A stretch of DNA of 64,000 nt from Brachionus plicatilis (lineage: Eukaryota > Rotifera > Eurotatoria > Ploima > Brachionidae): the NCBI GenBank assembly GCA_010279815.1, contig QEOQ01000041.1, positions 189,048-253,047 of the forward strand. Reading direction: 5' to 3'. The translations under genes were made by a program, and so were the position numbers. Of the stretch, positions 24,263-35,251 are shown piece by piece (position 1 is the first letter of the stretch; each line of letters starts with the position of its first letter). The notes beneath the pieces are model-generated. The model was not told where the DNA came from and did not search any database. It was given only the letters and a program-made list of their open reading frames with translations.

Positions 24263-25079
24263 AATTGTCTTGGAAACCTTGGTTTTGAGTTTTGGACTTA
24301 CAGAAAATTATAATTTTAATTTTTAGATTTTTATTCAATTTTTATTTAATGAAAGAATTAACTTTTCTCCGGCGATATTTTTAAAATGAAAAACATATTT
24401 AAATTATTAATATCAGACGATTTTTTTTTCTTTAATATTTTTTTGATTAAACACATAAATAAATAAAAGATGGTTTAAAAAAAAGACTTTTAAATAAATA
24501 ATTTAAATCTTTCGTTTGAAGTTACTTCTCTTCGATACACAGGACATTTAGGCGCAAACCCTTCTTGTTCGAAATCATTTGAAAATGCAAAAAATTCATT
24601 GTCAAAATAAATAAGCGAACATTCATCACAAATGTAATGATGGCAATCCAGTATGATCCAATTTGCTACTGGTTTATTGTTCATACAAATTGGACATCTT
24701 GTACACTGATGTCCCTCGTTGTCTTGATCACCGCACAATTTACAATTGTTCTCAGCGTTTTCATGTTCGAGTCGATATGCTTGTTTGCATTCTCTGACGT
24801 GTGCTGTATAAATTTTTGGAACACATTCGACTAGCTCATCACAAAATGGACAACTTTCCAGTTCAGTCACATCTTTTTGGCAAACAGCTTTGTGTTTGGC
24901 TTCGTCTATTTTAAGAATTGATAAGCCACACCAAGTGCAATTCATCTTTTTACAACCTTCTAGATGAGCTGGATAATCCTCCAAAGTAAAATATCCATTA
25001 CAAAATGCGCAATTCACTGGTTCATTTAAAGAACATATTCTTACATGTTCCCACAAAGATTCCAATCAAATATGTTTTT
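24263..25079. repeat. Left arm of an 817-bp inverted duplication
   Basis: From AATTGTCTTGGAAACC at the outer end to CAAATATGTTTTT at the inner end, this arm is nearly identical, in reverse complement, to 25619-26436. The few differences seen include a small indel near 24320 and one substitution that changes the stop codon of the enclosed frame. The spacer is 539 bp. Confidence 0.9.
24490..25065 (-). CDS. TRAF-type zinc finger / RING protein, left copy, 5'-incomplete
   Basis: An open frame of 191 codons with no internal stop. The first triplet is TTG directly after an in-frame TGA, so the true 5' end is missing or spliced; the first in-frame ATG is codon 41. Three C..C...H...C zinc-binding units occur (C19/C22/H34/C38; C43/C46/H58/C62; C72/C75/H89/C93), then a RING-like domain with CPIC (124-127), CHHYICDEC (141-149) and KCPVY (173-177). 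TRAF-type fingers with a RING suggest a ubiquitin ligase or signalling adaptor; this is inference. The last RING cysteine is Tyr177. This copy ends TSNERFKLFI. A spliced start is possible: ATG at 25246, exon 25246-25134, GT-AG intron, then 25039-24490, giving 220 aa in frame, but it drops the LWEHVRIC half-finger. Confidence 0.55.
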   Translation of the reverse strand: MESLWEHVRICSLNEPVNCAFCNGYFTLEDYPAHLEGCKKMNCTWCGLSILKIDEAKHKAVCQKDVTELESCPFCDELVECVPKIYTAHVRECKQAYRLEHENAENNCKLCGDQDNEGHQCTRCPICMNNKPVANWIILDCHHYICDECSLIYFDNEFFAFSNDFEQEGFAPKCPVYRREVTSNERFKLFI

Positions 25080-25133
25080 AGCTAAAAATTAAATATCGCC
25101 AATTTCTATGACTTCATCGACAAATTTTTTTAC

Positions 25134-25246
25134 GCAACTTCAATACATTTCTTCTCTTTCTCCACTTTTTCTAAAAAGTCTTCGAAACCATTTCCAACAA
25201 GCAATTCTTCTAACAACTTCTTTTGAGCCACTCCAATGAAAAACAT
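25134..25246 (-). other. Exon-like 38-codon frame in the spacer
   Basis: ATG at 25246 opens MFFIGVAQKKLLEELL and continues VGNGFEDFLEKVEKEKKC, an amphipathic charged sequence unlike random AT-rich translation. It stops just past a GT donor-like site (25133-25132). It may be the first exon of the left zinc-finger copy or a piece of another gene carried into the duplication. A neighbouring frame (VKKFVDEVIEIGDI) follows after a one-base shift, so a decayed exon is another reading. Confidence 0.3.
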
Positions 25247-25320
25247 TTATTTCGAGAGCTGAACAATTATAATAATATAACTTTATAATAATTTTTATTA
25301 AAAATAAAAAAATAAAATAC

Positions 25321-25606
25321 TTGTCAAAACAGGTTTTCTTCTCCAAAAATTAAACAAACTGGCACCGCCAAAACCAATAAACAAACCCAGAGGTATCGGA
25401 TCGAACAACCTTAGTTGTGGCAGACCCCAAACACGTATATTATCCATTTGTTGTTGGTCAGGCAATTGAAGATCATAATCGACATCCAAGTAGTTGAAGT
25501 CATTTTTGGCAATTACTTTTCTAGACGTGGGCGAAAACATCACCAAATCTTTTGGTGTTATTTTCTCCAAATAACTTTGGCTAGTTTCACCAGTATCCTC
25601 GCCCAT
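25321..25606 (-). pseudogene. Duplicated exon 1 of the NDUFC2-like gene
   Basis: The 286-bp exon 1 of the NDUFC2-like gene is repeated here, start codon and GT donor included, and similarity continues into the intron to about 25287. The copy differs from the parent by a few bases (RRKPVLTS against RRRPALTS). Exons 2 and 3 are absent. Because intron sequence is included, it arose by DNA duplication and not retroposition. It sits in the spacer between the two inverted zinc-finger arms, about 4 kb from the parent and in the same orientation. Splicing to the next AG would add an unrelated ~40-aa tail. Confidence 0.85.
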
Positions 25607-25618
25607 TTTATTTTTTGC

Positions 25619-26436
25619 GAAAAACATATTTGATTGGAATCTTTGTGGGAACATGTAAGAATATGTTCTTTAAATGAACCAGTGAATTGCGCATTTTGTA
25701 ATGGATATTTTACTTTGGAGGATTATCCAGCTCATCTAGAAGGTTGTAAAAAGATGAATTGCACTTGGTGTGGCTTATCAATTCTTAAAATAGACGAAGC
25801 CAAACACAAAGCTGTTTGCCAAAAAGATGTGACTGAACTGGAAAGTTGTCCATTTTGTGATGAGCTAGTCGAATGTGTTCCAAAAATTTATACAGCACAC
25901 GTCAGAGAATGCAAACAAGCATATCGACTCGAACATGAAAACGCTGAGAACAATTGTAAATTGTGCGGTGATCAAGACAACGAGGGACATCAGTGTACAA
26001 GATGTCCAATTTGTATGAACAATAAACCAGTAGCAAATTGGATCATACTGGATTGCCATCATTACATTTGTGATGAATGTTCGCTTATTTATTTTGACAA
26101 TGAATTTTTTGCATTTTCAAATGATTTCGAACAAGAAGGGTTTGCGCCTAAATGTCCTGTGTATCGAAGAGAAGTAACTTCAAACTAAAGATTTAAATTA
26201 TTTATTTAAAAGTCTTTTTTTTAAACCATCTTTTATTTATTTATGTGTTTAATCAAAAAAATATTAAAGAAAAAAAAATCGTCTGATATTAATAATTTAA
26301 ATATGTTTTTCATTTTAAAAATATCGCTGGAGAAAAGTTAATTCTTTCATTAAATAAAAATTGAATAAAATTATTAAAATTAAAATTATAATTTTCTGTA
26401 AGTCCAAAACTCAAAACCAAGGTTTCCAAGACAATT
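25619..26436. repeat. Right arm of the inverted duplication
   Basis: Reverse complement of 24263-25079 with near identity, including 3' flanking DNA beyond the reading frame up to GGTTTCCAAGACAATT. Confidence 0.9.
25634..26188 (+). CDS. TRAF-type zinc finger / RING protein, right copy, 5'-incomplete
   Basis: The same protein as the left copy, identical over 184 codons, and stopping at TSN because of one substitution (TAA for GAA). It has the same TTG opening after an in-frame TGA, so no native start is present. Upstream, the sequence changes to the duplicated NDUFC2 exon on the other strand, so no first exon is seen. Perfect protein identity with the left copy implies a very recent duplication or gene conversion. 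It may be a non-functional fragment; a complete parent gene is expected elsewhere in the genome. Confidence 0.5.
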   Translation: MESLWEHVRICSLNEPVNCAFCNGYFTLEDYPAHLEGCKKMNCTWCGLSILKIDEAKHKAVCQKDVTELESCPFCDELVECVPKIYTAHVRECKQAYRLEHENAENNCKLCGDQDNEGHQCTRCPICMNNKPVANWIILDCHHYICDECSLIYFDNEFFAFSNDFEQEGFAPKCPVYRREVTSN

Positions 26437-27148
26437 ATTATCTAGCATTCAGTATTCTTTTGATTGAATGGTTCTTTCAGTTTAAAAATTCTGCACTAAC
26501 TGGCTCGATAAAAAACTGTTTTTATCTAATCGAATTGTGTATGTTAAATAAACTTAATCATTTTATGTATATAAAAAACTGAATTTTTTACTTAATTGTA
26601 AAATACATATTTGATTTTCTTTAAATTTTTCTACCCTTTATCATTTAATTTGTCCGTGAGACTTAAACTTTAATTAAATAAATAAAATAAAATATATTAT
26701 AAATTCAATTCAAATTTAAGAGGTGTTACAGAGGATGCATCAACTGCTACAATTTACAAGATATGTTTTGGTCTGTCAGAACTTAAACTTTTTTTATTTT
26801 TGTTTAATTTTTTGTACCAAAATTCACAAAGTAATAGCAATTATAAGAATAAACTAGATCAGGTCAACCTGAAGAGAAAAAATCCTAGAAATCGCTTTAC
26901 GTAGTATCAATCTAAAAATAAAATTTCTATAAGGCGACCCCTTTATTTGATATCTAATATTCCCGTGACAAAATTCATGCATAGGGATACATTGAAAGAG
27001 CTTTGACTTTTTGAGTTTAATGGAAATTGAATAAAAAAAATTTAATTTTGCACCAAATATGTATTCAAAAGAAAATTTAATTGACAACATTGCTTTTGCA
27101 CTAATTTTTATTTTATACAAATAAATTCAACATTTAATAAACTTATAT
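26437..27148. other. Intergenic, 3' side of RPB5
   Basis: No recognisable gene. An 88-codon minus-strand frame at 26854-27120 opens with TTG and matches nothing I know. Confidence 0.5.
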
Positions 27149-27946
27149 TTAGCAAACAAGCCGATATGTTACATAACGACCAGCTGTTTCTGAGATACGA
27201 ATTATTCTAACAACCTTGCAAAATAATTAAAAAATTAAATTATATTTTTACTTTAAAAAATTACTTGTCCTCTTTTAAGACCAAAATATCTTGCAATCGG
27301 GTCATCTTGTCTAATTCTTGGCAGCTGATTTTCTTTTAATTTACTTTAAAAAAAAATAATTATCTTTAAAAATTTAAATGACTAAATTTTAAGTAATCTT
27401 ACTATCTAACCAAAAGTTCTTTTTTTTCTTCAGTAGTCAAAAGCACATGTTGGGGAACCAGCTAAACATTGTAAGTTTATTTCATTTTTTGTGATAAAAA
27501 AGTGAAAAAATTACAAAATGGTTTGTTATATTTATCATTAGCTCGGCCTCGATAAAAGGTTCAACTGTGGTTGTTTGTTTTAGACTTTCGATTAATTTTT
27601 TTGCACTCGGAGTCAGACCTTCTTGGACCACAATAATTCCTCTTGAAATACTCTGCTCTTCCATTTTTCTGACATAATTCTCCAAGTTTTTTTGTCCTAC
27701 TTTTTTCTCTTCACAAAAAAACACGTAGAGTTGATCGCCCGGGTCCACATTGTGCGACACTAAAACTGTAAGTCTTGATCTACTTGGCTCGCCCTGACTC
27801 GGCCTATCACCATAGGTCTGCTTAAATTGATCCAAAGTTTGCTCTAGTTCCTCGCTGGTTACCAAATAATTTCGATCATGGCACATCTGAAGAATGGTCT
27901 TTCTAATTCGCCATAGTTTATATGTCTCTTGCTCATCATCGGCCAT
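27149..27946 (-). CDS. POLR2E: RNA polymerase subunit RPABC1 (RPB5)
   Basis: Four exons on the minus strand: 27946-27515, 27461-27403, 27343-27265, 27214-27149, giving 211 aa (human 210). RPB5 is a subunit shared by RNA polymerases I, II and III; its jaw domain touches downstream DNA. Conserved segments include [19 protein letters not shown] at the N-terminus, [23 protein letters not shown], and the C-terminal assembly domain with [11 protein letters not shown] and [17 protein letters not shown]-initiated extension (to 27964) exists, but ATG at 27946 gives [10 protein letters not shown], which fits the family. Introns are 53, 59 and 50 bp. Divergent from UPF3, with 189 bp between start codons. 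Confidence 0.97.
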
Positions 27947-28135
27947 TTTTTTCCGATCAACCAAAAACGTGTATTCTAAAACAAAAATAAGTTCTAATTT
28001 AAAAATTTCACAATTTATATTACTATAAGCAAATTTAACTTAAATTTTTACTATTAATTTATATCCAAAAATTCCATAAATTATAAAATTTAATTTTCTT
28101 TCATTTTTATTTAAAAACAAAAAGATTGTTAAGAA
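27947..28135. promoter_or_regulatory. Compact divergent promoter of RPB5 and UPF3
   Basis: Only 189 bp separate the start codons of two divergently transcribed RNA-metabolism genes, so this short AT-rich segment must hold both promoters and 5' UTRs. No specific factor site was assigned. Confidence 0.5.
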
Positions 28136-29279
28136 ATGACGTCAAGCACTGCAACTGATGCTGAAAAGTCAAATGAACACCCGGTCAAAAAAATAGTTAT
28201 CAGAAGACTACCACCTACTTTGACTAAAGAACAGTTCTTGGACATTGTATCTCCATTGCCGGATTATGACTACTTCTATTTTTGCAATGCGGATCCAACA
28301 TTGGGTCAGAACGCGTTCTCAAGAGCCTACTTTTGCTTCAAAAATAACCAGGATGTGCTAAATTTTCGTGACCGTTTTGATAACTATGTCTTTCTAGATT
28401 CAAAGTCTAATGAGTATCCAGCGCTGGTTGAATACGCTCCGTATCAACGCCGCTTCAAACTGGATCCTAAAAATCCTCCCAAAAAAGACTCAAAATGTAA
28501 CACCATTCACGAGGATCCGGATTATTTGAATTTTTTGGAAACTTTTGGCAAACCATCAGAAGAACAACTACCATCATGCGAAGCTATTTTGGAAGAATTA
28601 GAACAGAAAGAAAAAGATAACATGGGGCCTTTGTCTGCTCCTAAAGTCACCACCCCTCTCTTAGAATACTTAAAGAAAAAAAAAGATGAGAAAAGATCGG
28701 CCAAAGATGTATTTTTTTATTTTGAAAATTTTTACAATTAAATAAATTTAATTTTAGAGAGACAGAAGAAGGCGTGATAGAGATCGTGATGATGACAAAA
28801 GGTACGGAAGTGGCTATGGTGGCAAAAGAAGAGATGATTATTATTACAGTTCGAGTTACAAATCAAAAGACCAGAGCAGCGGGTCACAGAAACAACCACA
28901 GACAAAGATAATTCTTGCTTCCAAATCTGAATTTAAGGGTGAGCTATCAAACAAACCTGGTCCACAAAACACAAGTAAACCAAATGTGGAAAAGCAGAAT
29001 ATTTCTGTGAAAAATAATGTTCCGGTGAAGGAAAAAGATAGGACGAATCGAACAAATTATGGGTACCGGGGTTCTGGGGGTCCAAAAAATTATGACGACA
29101 AGTATTACAAGGAAAAAAATTCAACCCCGACCAAGATCGTTGAACCAAAACCGATTAAAGAGGAAAAAAAAGAATCAAACGAAAAAGACGGACCAAAACC
29201 AGTGCGAAACAAAGATAGACCATCGATTCAGATTTATAATCCTGGTCAAAGAGCCAACATAAAACAGCAAAAATTCTGA
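28136..29279 (+). CDS. UPF3: Nonsense-mediated decay factor UPF3
   Basis: Two exons (28136-28708, 28758-29279) encode 364 aa. UPF3 links UPF2 to the exon junction complex during nonsense-mediated mRNA decay. The N-terminal UPF3/RRM-like domain (about residues 18-110) has KKIVIRRLPPTLTKEQF, FRDRFDNYVFLDSK and YPALVEYAPYQRR, as in UPF3A/B. After it come DPDYLNFLE, a Glu/Lys linker with TTPLLEYLKKK, and an Arg/Asp-rich stretch encoded by exon 2. The C-terminus holds the EJC-binding motif RPSIQIYNPGQR (human UPF3B: RPAMQLYQPGAR). The 49-bp intron is phase 0. Only one UPF3 is seen, so A versus B cannot be assigned. Confidence 0.95.
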
Positions 29280-30539
29280 TTTAAATGGAAAATTTTGATT
29301 TTGTCCTAATGATTCATTTATAAGTTATTTGCAGAGACTGAATTGGTGATTGAGATCGAACATGTTTAATTTCAAGATTTTAAGCGAAATAATTCAGTAA
29401 ACTTTTGAACAAATTCCTTTTTTTCATATTTTACCCTTTTTGGATTCAAGATTAAATTTTATTTTTAAAATTTTTGCAAAATTTTGTTTCCTAGTCAAGA
29501 ATTCGATTTTATTCGGACGAATCACTAGATAACAAAATATCAAATCTGAAAAAATTTAAACAATATTAGTTTTTATTGTTTATTAAAAATAAAAAAATTA
29601 TAAATTACTATTTTGACTCAATTTCAATCTCTTAGTTATTTGGAATGGACCAATGTAGAGGGATACAATTTTAAAATAATTAAAATTAGTAGATTATATT
29701 AAATTTTGATAATAAAGATTTTTAAATTTGATCGATTTAAAATTTCAAAACCTTGTTTTTTTAAACTTTCTAAGTTTGGTCATAATTATCCAGTCCATCC
29801 ATTGCATTCATTCAATTCATCCATTATGGAATACACTGAATAAGATGGATTGAATAGACAGAATGAGATGGATGCTAATGCTTTTTTTAAGAATGCGCCT
29901 TGATTCCGTTCCTATAAGAGAGGAACATTTACTTTACCAAAAACAACATAAATTAAAGAAATTAAAGACTCTAAATAATTCTAAATAAAAAAAATTTTTA
30001 GAAAAAACCAAGCTTTTAACTAAATTTTTAACTTTAAATTTTAAATAATTTTCATTTTAAAAGCAAATTCATAAAGATTCGAATTAATATCAATTTTACA
30101 AAAATTATCAAAAAGGATAAAATAGTAAAATGATAGATAAATTTATTAGAAAATAAATTAATTAAAATTCATTTTCATATTTTTAGATTTTTTGTGCAAT
30201 ATTTTAGAAAATTTTCATTGTTAATTTAAAAAAAATATTAAATTTTGCTCAAAAGCATGGCGATCATCAACTGTCAGTAGAGCAATTTTGGTTCAACTCG
30301 AAAAAACGCATTCAATAAAGATTAAATCCGAAAACTTTAAATCAGAAAGCATCCAACAACCAAATGTAAAAAAGACAATTCATCTGAGGAGGATAAAATA
30401 ACTAAAGATTTTGACGGCAATTGCCGTCAAAAGCTTTAGAGCTTCAAATATTATTTATAGATGGCGACATGAGTTAAAGTTTTCTCCAGACAAATCAAAT
30501 GTGCCTTAAAAAAATTTAAATTTTTTAAAAACTTTATTT
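29280..30539. other. Intergenic with a short palindrome
   Basis: Contains the UPF3 3' flank and an imperfect palindrome at about 29793-29872 (CATTCAATTCATCCA facing TGGATTGAATAGACAGAATG), probably a small MITE. A perfect inverted 16-mer, GACGGCAATTGCCGTC, lies near 30414. Confidence 0.5.
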
Positions 30540-30985
30540 TTAATTTTATGAAAATGAAATTTATTGTGCTATTTTTGATCCTCGACTGAAAAAATGCTTT
30601 TTAGATAAAAAAAACTGGAATTATGCTACTTAAAGATTTTTTTAAAGTTTATCAATAAAAGTATCAAGATTTTTATGAAACTCATGATATGAATTTAAAG
30701 AATGATTAATTTAAATTTAAATTTAAATTGTGTGCTTTATTTTATTTTTTATAAATTCTCTTTAAAGATAAGCCTTTATCTATGATGGAAAGATTGTTTC
30801 ATAATAAAAACTGTGTTTCGACTCGAATTCATGGTCAGAGAATTTACCTGGTTTTGTTGTGATTAAATGGTGGTCTGATAGTAACTTAAAATACCTAGAA
30901 TTAATATCTAAATACTATCTATGCATAATATCTTCAAGTGTTCCATCTGAAAAGACATTTTCCTGTTAGAAATCTGATGTGATTA
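30540..30985 (+). mobile_element. hAT transposase C-terminal relic
   Basis: Broken frames read VIKWWSDSNLKYLELISKYY then LCIISSSVPSEKTFS near 30860-30970. This is the hAT dimerisation pattern (WW..., LA..YL.IP.SSVPSER.FS). Weaker similarity to the upstream core (FLILD..NAF) occurs near 30570. Multiple stops; ends not found. Confidence 0.7.
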
Positions 30986-33900
30986 AATTCTTGGTCAAAT
31001 ATATTTTTAATTTTCATTTTTTTAACTTAAAATAATAAAAATTAATTAATAAATAAATAAATTTTAAAAAATTTTATTTCTCTCACAATCAAGGCAATGT
31101 CAATAAATCAAAATTCATTGATTATAAGATTTTATCTTGAAAACAGGTTTCATTGAACCGGTCTACCAGTCCTAATTTTATTTTATTGGAGTATTTGGTT
31201 CTGTTTGTTTTTTGTTAGTTTTTAATGTTCAATGGAATTAAAATCATATTAAGTTCACTTTTATTTTAAAATGTTTGTAAATTTTTTATTCAATTTAATT
31301 TGAAATTTTTTATTCATTCATAATACTTAATCAAAGATTGGCCATTAGATCAAATTAATATTCGAAAAATTCAGTTGAAGTTAATGATCCAATTTTTGAT
31401 GCTCAAAATGATCAAATAAAAATAATAAAAAATAAAAAATCAAATCAAACTAAAACTATAAAATAAATTTTAATTTTTTAATAGAATTAGTGCAGAGGTA
31501 AATTTTTGGTTTTAACATACTTTGTTAAATCCAAAGGTAAAATCTGCAAAAGTCTGCAAAAAATCATCCATTTAAAATATCATCATTTCGATGGTGTGCA
31601 CTCTGCATTGTGCATTTTGATATTGCAGAGTTTATTTTTTTATTTAACATGGTATGTTAAATCCAAAAATGTATCTCTGCATTATTTCTATTAAGAAATA
31701 AAAATTTATTTAATAGTATGAGTTTAATTTGATCATTTTTGAGTATCAAAAATTGATCATAAACTTCAAATTTCCAAAATTCAAGAAATCCGATTTTGAA
31801 TCGATAAAATAAATCATGATTTCATGATTACCAATTTTTTTACAAAAGATAAGCAAAAAGGTAATTATTTCATAAATGTCCATGGGTCTTAAGTGCATAA
31901 AAAGTTATCTTGTCTTGTCGTTTTTAAATTTGATTAAAAAATAAATTACTGTTTTGATAGGACGTGATTACTTTTCTTGATGACATTAACTTTTATTATC
32001 TAAAAAACATATCCAAGTAATAAATTGAATTTTTCTAAAGCAATAAAAATAAAACACTGAGTTTTAGCTTGATTTGTTTTATTAATATTGATTATTAAAA
32101 AAAATTTGAAATTCTATAAGAATTTTTTCAATTTAAGACAGGAATTTTATTAAAAAAATTTTTTGGAAAATCTGTTACTCAATTCGTAATTATTAATCCA
32201 GAAAATTAAAACAAAATTCTTTCCAATTTTGACATTGAAATATTAATATTTAGATGTTTTTATCGATATTATTGTTCTTTTGCAGAAAATAATTCTAAAA
32301 ACATTAAAATGAGGTTGTATTGTCTATTTTAAATTTCAAATTTATATTTTATAACCTTATAAATAATTTTAGCTTAATCAAAAAAAATATTAAAAAATAA
32401 ATTAAATTGAAAGCACATGTGCCATTCTATAGCTTTTAAATTTAACAAAAAGAATGGTTTATTTTCATGGAGATTGATGACGCATTCAAACCCTTGAGAA
32501 AACAAATGGTTGGATTGAAATTTAATTTTGATTAAATAAAATATGGATAAGATCAATTTTTTTAATAAATTGGGAATTTAAAATTGGATATGAAATCCGC
32601 ATAAAAAATATAAAATTTCCTATTCTTGATTTTAAAAAATTTAGAGCGCTATTTGATGCTCTTATGAAACAAGAATTTGATTAATAATTTATCAAAAAAA
32701 ATTTCAAATTAAATTTGACTAAATTTTTTCCTTAACAAATAAATCATTGACGTCAATGTGTGATTAATTACTTTTTAATCTACTATTTAGATATGTCTTA
32801 AAAAAATATAATATAATGTAACATGATAGGAAAAAAATTCCAGACGCTGTATAATTCTAGGAAATAATGTAAGATCAATAATTTTTATTATTTATATAAA
32901 TGCTAAGCAAAAATGCATTTGTCATGGATGGATGTCATGGAGGGTAAATTTAATTATTTTAAGTTTTTTTGCATTTATAAACAATTTTAAAGCAGATATG
33001 AGCTTTATGTATGCTAAAATCATTATTTCAGATAACCTTTTTTAATTTAGTGATTCTTTAGAAGTATCGAGAAGAAAATGAAATTTAATCATTTTACTCT
33101 ATACTTAAGAGAAATTTGATTATTTTTTAACAAAAAATTAAGCTTAAAAAACTTTCTTGAGACTTAAAGTCTTCTCTGAATTTTTTTTTTCATTTGAACT
33201 TTGAGACTTATTTTTTATTACTAAGTAAATTCATCATTAGAGTATTACATGCTCATAAAATTTTAACATGGAAAAACTCAAATTTTAGACAAAGAATTTT
33301 TTTTATTTGTTTAATAAATATTAATTAAAATCAAATTTTTTTTCTTGTTATATAAAGCCTTAATAAATCACACATTTTAATTTAAATTAAAAATCTTTTT
33401 TTTTCTAAATGTATACATCATTTTTACTGAGTTTTTTTATTGAAAATTTCATTCGCAAAAAAGTATTTTTCAAAGAAAAAATATTAAATGGTCGATTGTT
33501 GCTTACTTTAATCAGAGGTTGTAATTTAATTCTACAAAATTACATAGATTAAAAATTATTTGTTAATTTAAAAAATCGGAAATATTTTTTTCAATTATGA
33601 ATCTAATTGTTGGTACAGGAAGATTTCTAAAATCCGGCGCAAAAAAACCTTTTTTAAATTTAAAATAAAATTTTTAAAAAGCAATCTGAAAATTTATTTT
33701 AAATTTTTTTTGCTTAGAGCAACATTTTTACCAAGTACGCAATTTACTTTTTGCCAAACATATTTTAATTTCTTGTTAACTAAAAAAGCAATTAAAGAGG
33801 GAATTTTCATCCCAGGGTGTGTTCAGCTTGGTGTTTGCCTTTCTCCTCAAGCTGCTTGAAGCCTTGATTTTTGTTAAAAATCGATTAGATCAATTTAGGC

Positions 33901-34830
33901 AGACGTCTCAGATGCTAAAATTTTCCTTGTATAGAAATTCTAATGCGAAATTACATGTTTATTTAGACGAGTATAAATTCTAGATGATCTAGAATTTATG
34001 TAAGTTTAACTTAGTCAATAACTAAGACATAAATAAATATCGAAAAAGTTATAACAAAAAAAGCTATATTTCTGACATCATGCTTTGGCAAGTACTTGCA
34101 TCAAGCTCATTCTAAAGTTTAGAATTGCTTACATAAACAAATACGAAGTTTCTCAAATATTTTCAAAGCATGCCATCTAGATGATAAAAGACCGAGTGTG
34201 ATTAAGATGATAGCTAGAGAGAGTTTTCTAAGCTTTTATCGAAATTTCTTAACAATCTTTTCGATAAGATAAGAAGAGTTTTAGGATTTAAAGAACGTAA
34301 ATAAAATTTAATTTCTAAATTTCAAAATAACAATAAAAAAACGAAATTGGTGTCACACAATGAGCTTTCTCGAAGAAGGCCTAGCCAAGATATAAATAAG
34401 AGTTTGATAAAAAAAACTAGTTACAATAAAAAGTTTATTTTATTTAAGAACAAATTTGTAAAGTATTTTTCCAAATTTAAATGCATCCAAGCAGAATTAG
34501 CCATTTGTCTGTCCCGAATTGTGTTCATTCGGATCTGTGCATTCAGATTCTATTGAATAGAATGTGACAAAAATCAATATTTTTTTAAAGTCTGAAAATC
34601 AGCAGTTTATTGTTAGGCAGCACATTCTTCACTAAACATAAAAAATTTTAAATTATTTTGCCACGAACACTAGCTCCCGCCTCATAATTTAGCTTTGCAG
34701 TGAAATATTTCCATAGTTTATTATAATTTTAAAAAATATTTTAAAATATGTTTTTTCTCTTTTTTTTAAATGCTACACTCTTAACCTCATTTTTTTTCTA
34801 TTCGAAAATTTTAGCATAAATATCAAAGAC
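30986..34830. other. Intergenic desert with one MITE
   Basis: No gene recognised in 3.8 kb apart from the MITE at 31491-31681. Two less AT-biased patches (33790-33960 and 34060-34400) hold only short frames, for example an 11-codon ATG frame at about 34358. Confidence 0.5.
31491..31681. mobile_element. Palindromic MITE, TIR TGCAGAG
   Basis: Ends are inverted: TGCAGAGGTAAATTTTTGG at the left and, reverse-complemented, TGCAGAGATACATTTTTGG at the right, each followed by a TTTAACATAC block. No clear target duplication. The core shares TCTGCA-rich sequence with the MITE at 62086-62441. Confidence 0.6.
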
Positions 34831-34861
34831 CCAGTTGCCAAGAGTGTGTCTTGCCAACTGG
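34831..34861. promoter_or_regulatory. Strong hairpin upstream of the antizyme gene
   Basis: CCAGTTG and CAAGA face TCTTG and CAACTGG across a GTGTG loop, with a single mismatch in the stem. It lies about 60 bp before a TATA-like box and 390 bp before the antizyme ATG. Function unknown: promoter element or MITE remnant. Confidence 0.35.
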
Positions 34862-34888
34862 TAGTTATCATAATTTTAAATTGCGCAC

Positions 34889-34896
34889 TATAAATA
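34889..34896 (+). promoter_or_regulatory. Possible TATA box of the antizyme gene
   Basis: TATAAATA in an otherwise mixed-composition stretch about 360 bases before the antizyme start codon. In DNA this AT-rich such a match can be chance; the position allows a 5' leader of about 330 nt. Confidence 0.25.
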
Positions 34897-35251
34897 TCAA
34901 ATCTTTTTGTTTTTTTAGACTTTTTTCAAGCAAACAAAATTTTGGTAAATTTTTGATCAGCTTTGTTTAAAGCCGGCACAATAGAGACTTATAAAGAAGT
35001 CAGTCACAAGAAAAAGAAACGCAAAAAAATTCAAAAAGACTCTCTTGACTTATTTGACCAATTGACCATTTAAATCCGTCACGATAGAGGGGAAAAGGAG
35101 AAAAAAACTTTTTTTTCTATACAACTATTCATTGTTAATCGATCTAGCTTAAACTAGCAAACTATTTCCAATACACATTAAACTAAATTTTTTTTTCAAA
35201 AATCAAATTTAAGCTTTTTATAAATCGAATTGTTTTTTAATTGTAAAAAAA

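Noticed and set aside
24637..24834. Frames opposite the RING copies (also 25865-26062)
   Set aside because: They are antisense to the zinc-finger frame, and Cys/Ser/Phe content reflects complemented zinc-finger codons.
26854..27120. 88-codon minus-strand frame next to RPB5
   Set aside because: Opens at TTG, and nothing in it is recognised; it lies where RPB5 3' UTR is expected.
34358..34393. 11-codon ATG frame MSFLEEGLAKI
   Set aside because: It is too short to support, with no clear exon partner; recorded only because its composition is less biased.
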